From Lithacetigena sp037446255 [NCBI: Coprothermobacterota bacterium] (lineage in GTDB: Bacteria > Coprothermobacterota > HKB111), in contig JBBIIY010000002.1 of the NCBI GenBank assembly GCA_037446255.1, positions 1-64,000 of the forward strand: a stretch of 64,000 nt of DNA. Reading direction: 5' to 3'. This document shows, one piece after another, positions 7,973-16,494 of this stretch. The notes beneath the pieces are model-generated. The model saw only the letters and a list, made by a program, of their open reading frames with translations, was not told the DNA's origin and made no database searches. The position numbers and the translations under genes were made by a program. The stretch's first letter is position 1, and each line of letters opens with the position of its first letter.

Positions 7973-9242
7973 TTTTCAGGAATTATTGAATTATATTCCT
8001 TCAGAAGCCACAATTGTTACTGGAATGGTTGCAGGACAACCGGGATATTTTTTGAGCAATTTGCATAAAAAAGGTAATGCGAAAAAAATATCTGTATCCT
8101 TAGCTTTACCTTTAGAACCCTATAAATTCTTTATGAACCCGGAATATAAAAACAAGTTCCTTTTAGAGTCCTGGTATCATGGTTCTTTTGCCCGAAAAAG
8201 CCAGTATCAGGGAACGGTAACTTTCATTCCCAACCAGTTAAACCGGGCGGGCCTGGACAGGCAGGAGATAAATCCACCGGATGTGATTGTTCTTACTTCT
8301 CCCCCACCGGATAGAAATGGTTTCTTTAACCTTTCTTTATCTATCACCTATGAGAAGTTTTTAGCTCTTAATAAGAAAGATGGTGCCTTGGTGGTTATGG
8401 AAGTCAATCCCAAGCTTCCGCGAGTTATGGGAGATACTTTCCTTCACCAGAGTTATGTTGATTATTATTACGAAGTTGATACTCCCTTGTTTACTTTAGG
8501 AGAACAAAAACCTCAGGAAGAGGAACAGAAAATTGGGGAATTAATATCCAAATTGGTTGAAGACGGTTCTACTATACAACTCGGTATAGGCGGAATTCCT
8601 AATGCTGTTGCTTATTTGTTGGAAGACAAAAACGACCTGGGTGTCCATACCGAAATGATAACTGAAAGTATGCAATATCTTTATAAAAAGGGGGTGATAA
8701 ATGGAAAGAAAAAAACTTTTTATCCCGCAACTATGGTAGGGACTTTCATTTATGGTTCTGATGAATTGTATAGATTTGTAAATGAAAACCCTGTGATTAA
8801 CCTTTTACCCGGGCATATAACCAATGATCCTCATTATATAGGGCAGCAGTACAAGATGGTTTCAATAAATACCGCTTTAATGGTTGATTTGACCGGTCAA
8901 GTGTGTTCGGAAAGCATTGGAATTGAACAAATTTCTGGAACAGGTGGTCAGGTTAATTTTCATACTGGAGCTCAACATTCAAAAAATGGGAAAGGTATTT
9001 TAGCCCTGAGATCAACCGCTAAAGATGGTAGTATCTCAACCATAGTTCCCGGCTTGCCTCAAGGCTCAACTGTTACTTTATCGCGTAATGATGTTGACTA
9101 CATTGTAACTGAGTTTGGTGTTGCCAGGTTGAAAGGGAAAAGCATAAAAGATAGAGTTGAAATCTTAATTTCGGTTGCACACCCGAAATTTAGAGAATAC
9201 CTCCGTGAGGAGGCAAAAAGAATTAAAATTTATAATTGGTAA
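7959..9242 (+). CDS. Acetyl-CoA hydrolase/4-hydroxybutyrate CoA-transferase family protein
   Basis: This 427-residue protein starts at GTG and overlaps the regulator gene by 14 bases. Family landmarks are G-I-G-G-I-P-N-A-V, H-T-E-M-I-T-E-S, I-S-G-T-G-G-Q-V-N-F and the C-terminal I-V-T-E-F-G-V-A-R-L-K-G-K-S. It would exchange or release CoA from short acyl-CoAs through a glutamyl-CoA intermediate. Its position between the SDR/KAS III genes and an importer suggests activation of an imported acid, or CoA recovery at the end of a degradation route. The length is typical of the family (about 430). Confidence 0.88.
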   Translation: MKRVNFQELLNYIPSEATIVTGMVAGQPGYFLSNLHKKGNAKKISVSLALPLEPYKFFMNPEYKNKFLLESWYHGSFARKSQYQGTVTFIPNQLNRAGLDRQEINPPDVIVLTSPPPDRNGFFNLSLSITYEKFLALNKKDGALVVMEVNPKLPRVMGDTFLHQSYVDYYYEVDTPLFTLGEQKPQEEEQKIGELISKLVEDGSTIQLGIGGIPNAVAYLLEDKNDLGVHTEMITESMQYLYKKGVINGKKKTFYPATMVGTFIYGSDELYRFVNENPVINLLPGHITNDPHYIGQQYKMVSINTALMVDLTGQVCSESIGIEQISGTGGQVNFHTGAQHSKNGKGILALRSTAKDGSISTIVPGLPQGSTVTLSRNDVDYIVTEFGVARLKGKSIKDRVEILISVAHPKFREYLREEAKRIKIYNW

Positions 9243-9255
9243 GGAGGAGTGTGAA

Positions 9256-10824
9256 ATGAAAAAATTTGTTAGTGTGCTTTTAGTATTATCGTTACTGGCG
9301 TGGTGTCTTCCAGCATCAATTGCTCAAACAACTGCAACTGATGGTTCTTTGTTAGTGTTACAGGTTGGTTCAAAATCATACCTGAAAAATGGAGCTCACT
9401 TAACTATGGATGTGGAACCTGAAATAGTTAAAGGCAGAACATTTGTTCCTATCAGATTCGTAAGCGAAGCGTTGGGGGCTGGGGTTAATTGGAATGAAAC
9501 CACTAAAACAGTGACCATTACTTCGGGATTAACAGTTATTGTTTTAAAAATCGGCAGCGTAGAAGCTACTGTCAGAGATAAGAAACTTGTTTTAGAAGCA
9601 GCTCCTTATATCAAAGCTGGTAGGACAATGACTCCTATTAGATTGGTCAGTGAAGGCTTGGGAATGTTTGTTCATTGGGGAAGCCAGGCCAGACAAGTAT
9701 TTATCAGAGAGAAACCAAGTGTTAGTGTTCCAGGAGTCAGTGCAGATGAAATTAAAATAGGAAGTTTTATTGCTCTGACAGGATTTTTAGCCTTTGTGGG
9801 TGTACCTTTTTATCAGGGAATGCAGTCATATTTCAACATGGTTAATGATGCAGGCGGAGTGTATGGTAAAAAGATTAAATTAATAGTTGAAGATGACCGG
9901 TTTGATCCAGCCAGAACAGTAACAGGAGTTAAGAAGTTAGTAGAAGAGGATAAAGTATTAGCTATAGTAGGTGGTCTTGGTACCCCAGGATGTCTGGCAG
10001 TAATGGATTACCTGAACAAAGGGAAAGTTCCCTTCGTTTATCAGGGTTCTGGTGTTTCTATTTTATCTGTTCCACCCCAAAGATACGTCTTTTCAGTACA
10101 ACCCAACTATTTCAACGAAGGGCAAATCTTTGTCCAGCACATTGTGAATAATATGAAACTTAAAAGAATTGCAGTAATGTATCAGGATGATGATGCTGGA
10201 AGAGAAGGCTTATTTGGTGTTAGAACTGGCATTAAGAGGTTTGGTGGAAGTATATCTTTGGAAATACCTTTCCCTGGAACTGAAACAGACTTTACTCCTT
10301 ATTTATTAAGAGTAAAAGCAAGTGGTGCAGATGCTTTAATAGTATATTCTTTAAGCGTGGGTGTTGGTGCTACGGTAGTAAAAGCTACTAAATCTCTGGG
10401 AATTACCCAAAGTGTATTTTTACCTTACCCCCATTCGGGGATTATTGGAGCAGCTGGAGATGCTGCTGAGAATGTATATGTTACAGGTTGGGTAGATTTT
10501 TCTGACCCCCAAGAACCAGGAGTAAAAAAATTCTGGGATATCTGGCTCAAATACTTCCCCAAAGGAGACCCTCTATCTTTTTCATATGCAGTCGCTGGTT
10601 ATGCTGCTGGAGAAGTATTTGTGGAAGCACTGATGAGATTAGGACCGAATCCTTCCAGAGAAGCACTGGTATGGGCTTTAGAATCTTATAGGAATTGGAA
10701 TGGTGACTTAGTAAAAGATTTAAGTTATGGTACTAAAGAAAGATCTGGTAAGTATTCAATGTTCTTTATGCAAGTTATCAATAAAGAACTGAAGAAAGTT
10801 AGCGGTTGGGTGTCTGTTTTATAA
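9256..10824 (+). CDS. Liv-type substrate-binding protein with N-terminal stalk domain
   Basis: This 522-residue exported protein starts at 9256, directly after a strong AAGGAGGAG site; an in-frame upstream ATG at 9175 lies inside the previous gene. A signal peptide of about 25 residues ends near A-S-I-A-Q and has no convincing lipobox. Residues ~30-155 form two copies resembling the copper-amine-oxidase N-terminal 'stalk' repeat (G-R-T-F-V-P-I-R-F-V-S-E and G-R-T-M-T-P-I-R-L-V-S-E). Residues ~160-522 are a periplasmic-binding-protein domain of the branched-chain amino-acid/amide type. The stalk may anchor the receptor to the cell surface in place of a lipid. Four transporter genes follow. Confidence 0.88.
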   Translation: MKKFVSVLLVLSLLAWCLPASIAQTTATDGSLLVLQVGSKSYLKNGAHLTMDVEPEIVKGRTFVPIRFVSEALGAGVNWNETTKTVTITSGLTVIVLKIGSVEATVRDKKLVLEAAPYIKAGRTMTPIRLVSEGLGMFVHWGSQARQVFIREKPSVSVPGVSADEIKIGSFIALTGFLAFVGVPFYQGMQSYFNMVNDAGGVYGKKIKLIVEDDRFDPARTVTGVKKLVEEDKVLAIVGGLGTPGCLAVMDYLNKGKVPFVYQGSGVSILSVPPQRYVFSVQPNYFNEGQIFVQHIVNNMKLKRIAVMYQDDDAGREGLFGVRTGIKRFGGSISLEIPFPGTETDFTPYLLRVKASGADALIVYSLSVGVGATVVKATKSLGITQSVFLPYPHSGIIGAAGDAAENVYVTGWVDFSDPQEPGVKKFWDIWLKYFPKGDPLSFSYAVAGYAAGEVFVEALMRLGPNPSREALVWALESYRNWNGDLVKDLSYGTKERSGKYSMFFMQVINKELKKVSGWVSVL

Positions 10825-10848
10825 AGCATAGAACTTAAACGAAATACT

Positions 10849-10875
10849 GGCAGGGGGAATTTTCTTCCCCCTGCC
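10849..10875 (+). promoter_or_regulatory. Strong intercistronic hairpin after the binding-protein gene
   Basis: GGCAGGGGGAA (10849-10859) pairs perfectly with TTCCCCCTGCC (10865-10875) around a 5-base loop. It is followed by A-rich rather than T-rich sequence, so it is a poor intrinsic terminator. In many binding-protein transporters such a hairpin stabilises the upstream message, giving more binding protein than membrane subunits; that role fits its position. Confidence 0.65.
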
Positions 10876-10901
10876 AAAAACTATTTATAAAAGGTGTGAA
10901 G

Positions 10902-11645
10902 GTGATATTAAAGGTAAAAGATTTAACAGTAAAGTTCGGCGGACTCATAGCAGTAAATAAACTATCCTTTGATGTTAATCCCTATACGATCCATGGACTG
11001 ATAGGTCCTAATGGAGCAGGTAAAACAACTGTATTTAACAGTATTTTTAAGTTAGTACCCTACCATGGAAATTTAATATATAAAAATATAGATATTGGAA
11101 GATACCCTACCTACTCTTTAGTTAATTTGGGTATATCCAGAACATTTCAAAATTTAAGCATTTTTTATTCTATGACAGTAAAAGAAAATATTCTCGTGGG
11201 TCTTCATAGTAAAAAAAGTAGTAATCTTTTTAAAGACTCGTTGGGTTTTACCATAAACTCAGAAAAAGAATTATTGGAAGTGTCTGAATTATTGAATATA
11301 CTTCCCTTTTTGAATATATATGCAATGTTTCTTCCTTATGGAGTGCTCAAAATGGTAGAACTTGCACGAGCCTTGATAAGTAAACCTCAGTTACTTCTTC
11401 TTGATGAACCTGGAGCAGGATTAAATCCCTCAGAAAAAGAAAGATTAAAAGAGATAATCAAACGAATTAAAGAAATGGGAACATCTGTTCTAATGGTGGA
11501 ACACGATATGGGAATTATTATGGATATTTCTGATGAAATAACTGTTATGAATTTTGGTGAAAAAATCTCTACTGGCACTCCAGAAATGGTAAGTCATGAC
11601 CAGAAAGTTATAGAGGCTTACTTAGGGGAGGAAATCCATGCTTAA
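10902..11645 (+). CDS. livG: Branched-chain-type ABC transporter ATP-binding protein (LivG-like)
   Basis: This ABC ATPase has Walker A G-P-N-G-A-G-K-T-T, the LivG-type degenerate signature L-P-Y-G followed by V-E-L-A-R-A-L, Walker B L-L-L-L-D-E-P-G-A-G-L and the H-loop V-E-H-D-M. I prefer the GTG at 10902 over the in-frame GTG at 10896, because AAAAGG lies 7 bases before 10902 and family members begin at this residue. The residue after L-P-Y-G is V where most LivG proteins have Q. It overlaps livF by 8 bases. Confidence 0.92.
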   Translation: MILKVKDLTVKFGGLIAVNKLSFDVNPYTIHGLIGPNGAGKTTVFNSIFKLVPYHGNLIYKNIDIGRYPTYSLVNLGISRTFQNLSIFYSMTVKENILVGLHSKKSSNLFKDSLGFTINSEKELLEVSELLNILPFLNIYAMFLPYGVLKMVELARALISKPQLLLLDEPGAGLNPSEKERLKEIIKRIKEMGTSVLMVEHDMGIIMDISDEITVMNFGEKISTGTPEMVSHDQKVIEAYLGEEIHA

Positions 11646-12339
11646 AATAGAAGGGCTGGTATCAGGTTACGGACACTTAGAAATCCTCCACAGTATTAAT
11701 TTATCTGTGGAAAAAGGAGAAATTGTGTCAGTCCTGGGTTCAAACGGTGCAGGAAAGTCAACCCTCCTGAGGACTATCTCAGGTATTTTAAAACCCTGGA
11801 AAGGAACAATTACCTTTGAAGGAAGATTATTAAACAATCTTGACCCCATACAAATCGTAAAACATGGCGTAGTGCATGTGCCAGAAGGTAGACATATCTT
11901 TCCGGGTTTAACGGTAAAAGAAAATTTATTGCTTGCTGGATATAAACTTAGGAATATTGAATTATCTGAAAGATATAATTTCGTGTACACCATGTTTCCA
12001 GTGTTGAAAGAAAGGGAAAAACAGTTAGGTGGTACTTTAAGCGGAGGAGAACAGCAAATGTTAGCATTAGCCAGAGGAATAATGCCCAAGCCAAGTCTTT
12101 TATTGCTGGATGAACCTTCATTAGGACTGGCTCCTAAACTGGTTACTTTAATATTTAAAGCTCTGAAGAGATTTAGAGACGAGGGGTTGACAATTTTACT
12201 AGTTGAGCAAAACGCTAAAAGAGCTTTGGAAATTTCCAATCGTGCCTATATTCTGGCTACTGGATATCTTGCCTTAGAAGGCAATTCCAGTGATTTAATT
12301 GCAGACCAGAATGTAAAACGACTATACCTGGGGAGGTAA
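11638..12339 (+). CDS. livF: Branched-chain-type ABC transporter ATP-binding protein (LivF-like)
   Basis: This 233-residue ABC ATPase has Walker A G-S-N-G-A-G-K-S-T, the LivF-specific H-V-P-E-G-R-H-I-F-P, signature L-S-G-G-E-Q-Q and Walker B L-L-L-L-D-E-P-S-L-G-L. It pairs with LivG to power the importer. The gene starts inside the end of livG, indicating translational coupling. All motifs are canonical. Confidence 0.93.
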   Translation: MLKIEGLVSGYGHLEILHSINLSVEKGEIVSVLGSNGAGKSTLLRTISGILKPWKGTITFEGRLLNNLDPIQIVKHGVVHVPEGRHIFPGLTVKENLLLAGYKLRNIELSERYNFVYTMFPVLKEREKQLGGTLSGGEQQMLALARGIMPKPSLLLLDEPSLGLAPKLVTLIFKALKRFRDEGLTILLVEQNAKRALEISNRAYILATGYLALEGNSSDLIADQNVKRLYLGR

Positions 12340-12344
12340 AGAAT

Positions 12345-13214
12345 ATGTTTGAAATTTATCTCAACTTAATAGCCCGAGGTTTATCAACTGGAGCTATATA
12401 TGGTCTGACAGCCATGGGTATCGTCCTGATATTCCAGACTAATAATATCTTAAACTGGTCACAGGGAAATGCAGGTATGCTAATAACTTACCTTGCCTTC
12501 TTTCTTCTCACTTTACAACTTCCCTACCCTTTAGTAATTCTTCTGGCAGTTATTGCTGGAGCTACCCTGGGAGGGACGATAGAAAAGTACCTCATAAGAC
12601 CTGTAAGAGAAAAATCGCGCATTGGGTTACTCATGATAACTTTAGGTTTGGCAATGGTTTTTGAAGGATTAGCTGCGTTTATATTTAGACCCTTCCCCCG
12701 TAATTTCGACCCTCTTCTCAAAGGTTCGGTAACCTTTGGACCAATAACGCTCGGACAGCAGGATTTTTTGGTCATAGCACTTTCTACTTTTATTTTTACA
12801 ACTCTTTTCTTAATTTTGTACCGAACTAAAATAGGTATAGGTGCCAGGGGTATTGCAGAAGATTGGTATGGAGCTAGGATTCTGGGAGTGCCTGTTTTTG
12901 CCATATACCTTTTTATCTGGTCCATAAGCTTTGCTCTCTCCGGGTTAGTAGGCATCTTAGTTGTACCCAGGTTTGCCCTTGAGCCTCATTTTATGTTGCC
13001 TATCCAGGTAAAAGCTTTTTCTGCTGCTGTGCTTGGAGGTATGAATTCTGTATTAGGTGCTATCATTGGTGGGCTGCTTTTAGGTGTTATGGAAAATATT
13101 ATTGCTTTTCATTTCCCTTTTTTAAAAGAAAGTTTTTCACTTATTTTAGTAGTAATAGTACTACTTTTTCTTCCAACTGGTCTTTTGGGTAGAAAAACCC
13201 AGAGGAGGTTTTAA
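12345..13214 (+). CDS. livH: Branched-chain-type ABC transporter permease (LivH-like)
   Basis: This 289-residue integral membrane protein has about eight hydrophobic segments. The N-terminal G-L-S-T-G-A-I-Y-G-L-T-A-M-G is the LivH family signature, and the A-V-L-G-G-M-N-S-V-L-G-A-I-I-G-G loop late in the protein is typical. It forms the translocation channel with LivM. An AGG-rich site precedes the ATG, and the stop codon overlaps the livM start by one base. Confidence 0.93.
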   Translation: MFEIYLNLIARGLSTGAIYGLTAMGIVLIFQTNNILNWSQGNAGMLITYLAFFLLTLQLPYPLVILLAVIAGATLGGTIEKYLIRPVREKSRIGLLMITLGLAMVFEGLAAFIFRPFPRNFDPLLKGSVTFGPITLGQQDFLVIALSTFIFTTLFLILYRTKIGIGARGIAEDWYGARILGVPVFAIYLFIWSISFALSGLVGILVVPRFALEPHFMLPIQVKAFSAAVLGGMNSVLGAIIGGLLLGVMENIIAFHFPFLKESFSLILVVIVLLFLPTGLLGRKTQRRF

Positions 13215-14155
13215 TGAAAAAGTCAATAATAATTTCTATTTTTATACTGCTTTTATCTTTGGCTATGCCATTTATTTTTGCTGAAAAACCTTCTCAGATA
13301 GCCTATTTAAATATAATAATGATTTATGCAATATCTGCTCAAGGGTTAAACCTCCTGCTGGGTTATGCAGGCCAGGTATCACTTGGTCATGCTGCTTTTA
13401 TGGCTATTGGCGGTTATACTTCGGCAATTCTGGTTATGCAATTTGGGTTTAATAATATATTTTCAATCATCTGTGCAATTCTATTAACCGGTTTTTGCGG
13501 TCTTTTTGTAGGGTTCCCTTCCTTAAGATTGTCTGGGTTCTATTTAGCAATTGCTACTATGGCATTAGGTACTGCAACCGCTGATATTATTAAACGATTG
13601 GTTATTACGGGAGGAGATCAAGGCTTAAGGAATATTCCACCAATAAATATTTTTGGTTACGAATTTCAATCAGAAATACAAAAATACTATTTATTTTTGT
13701 TTATCTTAATAATAGTGTTCATACTGGTAAAAAATCTTGTTAACAGCAGAAGCGGTAGAGCACTAAGAGCTATTCGTGATGCCGAGCTTACAGCTGAGAC
13801 TATGGGGATAAACATCGCCTACTATAAAGTTGTAGCCTTTGTTGCATCATCTATGATTGCTGGGTTAAGCGGAGTTTTATATGCACATTCTATATCTTAT
13901 CTACATCCGGTTAATTTCGGTCTTAGTTTTTCTATTGAACTATTAGCTATTACTATTGTTGGAGGATTAGCTACAATTTGGGGACCTCTCCTGGGTGCCT
14001 TATTCTGGGTATTATTACCAAGATTAATCGGAGTAAGGATGGAGTTTTTAGCTACTACTTTATTCGGGATAATGGTAATTTTATCAATCAGATTTTTCCC
14101 CAGAGGGCTAAGCGAGATAATTTTCAAGTTGGAAAAAAAGCTGAAACTATCTTAA
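13214..14155 (+). CDS. livM: Branched-chain-type ABC transporter permease (LivM-like)
   Basis: This 313-residue membrane protein is the partner of LivH. It contains the family motifs G-Y-A-G-Q-V-S-L-G-H-A-A-F and a late T-I-V-G-G-L-A-T-I-W-G-P-L-L-G-A. It shares one base with the livH stop (TAATG), ends the plus-strand cassette, and converges on hypE with a 19-base gap. The substrate of the importer is unknown; the neighbouring CoA-transferase and oxoacyl enzymes suggest a carboxylic or amide compound rather than amino acids. Confidence 0.92.
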   Translation: MKKSIIISIFILLLSLAMPFIFAEKPSQIAYLNIIMIYAISAQGLNLLLGYAGQVSLGHAAFMAIGGYTSAILVMQFGFNNIFSIICAILLTGFCGLFVGFPSLRLSGFYLAIATMALGTATADIIKRLVITGGDQGLRNIPPINIFGYEFQSEIQKYYLFLFILIIVFILVKNLVNSRSGRALRAIRDAELTAETMGINIAYYKVVAFVASSMIAGLSGVLYAHSISYLHPVNFGLSFSIELLAITIVGGLATIWGPLLGALFWVLLPRLIGVRMEFLATTLFGIMVILSIRFFPRGLSEIIFKLEKKLKLS

Positions 14156-14174
14156 AAATTAACTGAAAGAAATG

Positions 14175-15191
14175 TCAGCAGATTCGGGGTAAAAGCTCTC
14201 CAGCTGGTATATTAATGACTCTTTTCGCTCCATAAATAGTTTTCATCATAACTAAACCTGGATGGTGGTCAGTAACCCTGCCAATGATACTGGCATCTAC
14301 ACCTAACTCATTTTTCTTCATTTCAGTTAATATTTTTTCAGCGTTCTCTTCTGAAACAAAAGTTATGAATTTTCCCTCATTCGCCAGATAAAGCGGTTCA
14401 AGGCCCAACATTTCACAGGCATTAATAACTGCACTTTTTATGGGAATTGAATCTTCAAATATTTCAATACCTACGTTTGAGGCTAAGGCAACTTCATTAA
14501 GGGAAGTCCCTAAACCTCCTCTGGTAGGATCTTTTAAAACATGGATATCAGAAGATATTTTGAATATTGATTCAATAATCATATTTAACGGAGCGCAGTC
14601 ACTTTGTATTAATGAAGAAAACTTCATCCCATCTCTCTGGCTGAGGATAGCTATCCCGTGGTCCCCTATCGTTCCGTTTATTAGTATCAAGTCCCCTATT
14701 TTAGCGTTGGTGGTAGACACAAATCTACCTTCGGGAATAATTCCAATACCCGAGCTGTTGATAAATATTTTATCAGCAGCTCCCTTTTCAACTACCTTAG
14801 TATCACCGGTAATAATTTTTACACTGGCTTTTTGGGAATATTGAAACATTGACTTAACAATATTTTCCAAATCATTTATTAAAAACCCCTCTTCAATGAT
14901 AAAACCTACACTTAGATAAAGCGGTAGGGCTCCTCTCATAGATAGATCATTAATTGTTCCGCAAACAGCCAATTTGCCTATATCGCCACCTGGAAAAAAA
15001 ATAGGTTTAACCACATAACTATCAGTGGAAAAGCATAATTTACCAGCTGGTAAATCGGGAATAGTGCTGGCATCTTCATTATTTAGTAGCTGGGGTTCAG
15101 TAAAATATTTCAGGAAAATATCTTTTATAAGACTATGACTGAGTCTTCCCCCACTTCCATGAGCTAATAGAATCCTATCTTGATTATTCAT
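14175..15191 (-). CDS. hypE: Hydrogenase maturation protein HypE
   Basis: This 338-residue AIR-synthase-like protein dehydrates the carbamoyl group on its C-terminal cysteine to make the cyanide ligand of the NiFe site. The required C-terminal P-R-I-C is present, and the N-terminus L-A-H-G-S-G-G-R-L-S is typical. An in-frame upstream ATG at 15302 would add 37 residues out of the hypD region; I chose 15191, where the conserved sequence begins. It overlaps hypD by 8 bases and is the last gene of the hydrogenase operon. Confidence 0.95.
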   Translation of the reverse strand: MNNQDRILLAHGSGGRLSHSLIKDIFLKYFTEPQLLNNEDASTIPDLPAGKLCFSTDSYVVKPIFFPGGDIGKLAVCGTINDLSMRGALPLYLSVGFIIEEGFLINDLENIVKSMFQYSQKASVKIITGDTKVVEKGAADKIFINSSGIGIIPEGRFVSTTNAKIGDLILINGTIGDHGIAILSQRDGMKFSSLIQSDCAPLNMIIESIFKISSDIHVLKDPTRGGLGTSLNEVALASNVGIEIFEDSIPIKSAVINACEMLGLEPLYLANEGKFITFVSEENAEKILTEMKKNELGVDASIIGRVTDHHPGLVMMKTIYGAKRVINIPAGELLPRIC

Positions 15192-16278
15192 AAGAGTAAA
15201 GATAATAAGCAGAGCATGCGCCTTCAGAAGAAACCATACATGCACCCAAAGGATTATCTGGGGTGCATATATTTTTGAAGTAGCGACATTCTGGCGGTTC
15301 AATTAAACCCCGAATAACTTCGTGACACTGACAACCATCAGAGTTGAATACTTCAGACTCTGGAATTATGATATCAAATTGGTGCCTTACATCAAATTCC
15401 TTGTATGAACTCTTAATACTTAAACCACTATTTGGAATTGAACCTAAACCACGCCAGTTAGCTACATCTTCGTAAAAAATTTCATGCATGGTGCTAATTG
15501 CCCGAGTATTGCCTTCGGGTTTTACACTTCTGGAATAAGTATTGATAACCTGGGGTTTATTATCAATACATTGTCTAATCAGGCTTTCTAAACCCTTCAA
15601 AATGTCAATCGCTTCAAAACCTGATATAGCAAAAGGCATATTATACAAAGAGGGCAGAAATTCCCAGGCTAAAGAACCAATGATAGTGCTAACATGTCCG
15701 GGTCCAAGTATTCCATCAAGACTGATTTCACCAAGGTTTAGAATAGCTTTAGTTGCTGGTGGAGTTAACTTGTGCATGGAAAAAACATAATAATTAGAGA
15801 TATTCTCATTAATTGCTTTTAAAATAGACGCAGCGACCAATGGTGCAGTAGTTTCAAAACCAATACCAAGAAAAATCACTTTTTTCATTTTATTCTGTTG
15901 AGCAATAAGTATAGCATCTAGAGGTGAATATACTATTCTAATATCAGCTCCCTGTGCTCTTGCTTTTTGGAGGCTTATACCATCTTTTCCGGGGACCTTC
16001 AAAAAATCTCCAAATGTAGTAACAATTACTCCTGGTAAATATGAAAGTGATATGGAGTAATCAATCTCTCTCTGGTCGGTAACACATACCGGACATCCAG
16101 GTCCTGAAAGCATTTTAATGTTTTTAGGAAGCAATTTTCTTATACCGTGTTTAAAAATTGCTTGAGTGTGCGTACCGCAGAATTCCATAAAAGTTAAGGG
16201 TTGGACCGATAAATCAAACATATTTTTAATTATAGACTTGAATAGTGAAGGGTCTTTGTATTTAGCTATTAAATTCAT
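15184..16278 (-). CDS. hypD: Hydrogenase maturation protein HypD
   Basis: This 364-residue iron-sulfur scaffold assembles Fe(CN)2CO together with HypC. Conserved motifs are visible: F-C-G-T-H-T near residue 34, G-P-G-C-P-V-C-V-T near 69, and the C-terminal cysteine group G-C-Q-C-H-E-V, E-C and C-M-V-S-S-E-G-A-C. The length is standard. It lies between hypC and hypE with minimal spacing. Confidence 0.96.
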   Translation of the reverse strand: MNLIAKYKDPSLFKSIIKNMFDLSVQPLTFMEFCGTHTQAIFKHGIRKLLPKNIKMLSGPGCPVCVTDQREIDYSISLSYLPGVIVTTFGDFLKVPGKDGISLQKARAQGADIRIVYSPLDAILIAQQNKMKKVIFLGIGFETTAPLVAASILKAINENISNYYVFSMHKLTPPATKAILNLGEISLDGILGPGHVSTIIGSLAWEFLPSLYNMPFAISGFEAIDILKGLESLIRQCIDNKPQVINTYSRSVKPEGNTRAISTMHEIFYEDVANWRGLGSIPNSGLSIKSSYKEFDVRHQFDIIIPESEVFNSDGCQCHEVIRGLIEPPECRYFKNICTPDNPLGACMVSSEGACSAYYLYSYE

Positions 16279-16284
16279 TATTTT

Positions 16285-16494
16285 TTACTCCAGTTTGTCA
16301 AGCAAAGAAATTGTTTCCAGGGCTTCTTCTTCAGTCATCAAACTGATGGCATAACCCGCATGGACAATTACATAATCTTCTACCTTAGCCTCAGGGGTAA
16401 AAAGAAGACTGATTGTTCTGTATAGATCACCAAAGTCTACCATGGCTTCTTCTCCTGAAATGGAGACTATTTTAGCAGGAACTGCTACGCACAT
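16285..16494 (-). CDS. hypC: Hydrogenase maturation chaperone HypC
   Basis: This 69-residue protein begins M-C-V-A-V-P, which gives the essential Cys2 that carries the Fe(CN)2CO unit to the large subunit. The rest (V-D-F-G-D-L and V-I-V-H-A-G-Y-A-I) is the OB-fold core of the HypC/HupF family. Its 5' end overlaps the 3' end of hypF by 23 bases, so translation is probably coupled. Confidence 0.95.
   Translation of the reverse strand: MCVAVPAKIVSISGEEAMVDFGDLYRTISLLFTPEAKVEDYVIVHAGYAISLMTEEEALETISLLDKLE

Noticed and set aside
11667-12239. 190-codon minus-strand open frame
   Set aside because: It is antisense to livF, whose motifs are complete; the composition is that of a shadow frame and no family is recognised.
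12524-12955. 143-codon minus-strand open frame
   Set aside because: It is antisense to livH with no recognisable domain or ribosome binding site.
14440-14844. 134-codon plus-strand open frame
   Set aside because: It is antisense to hypE, with no independent support.
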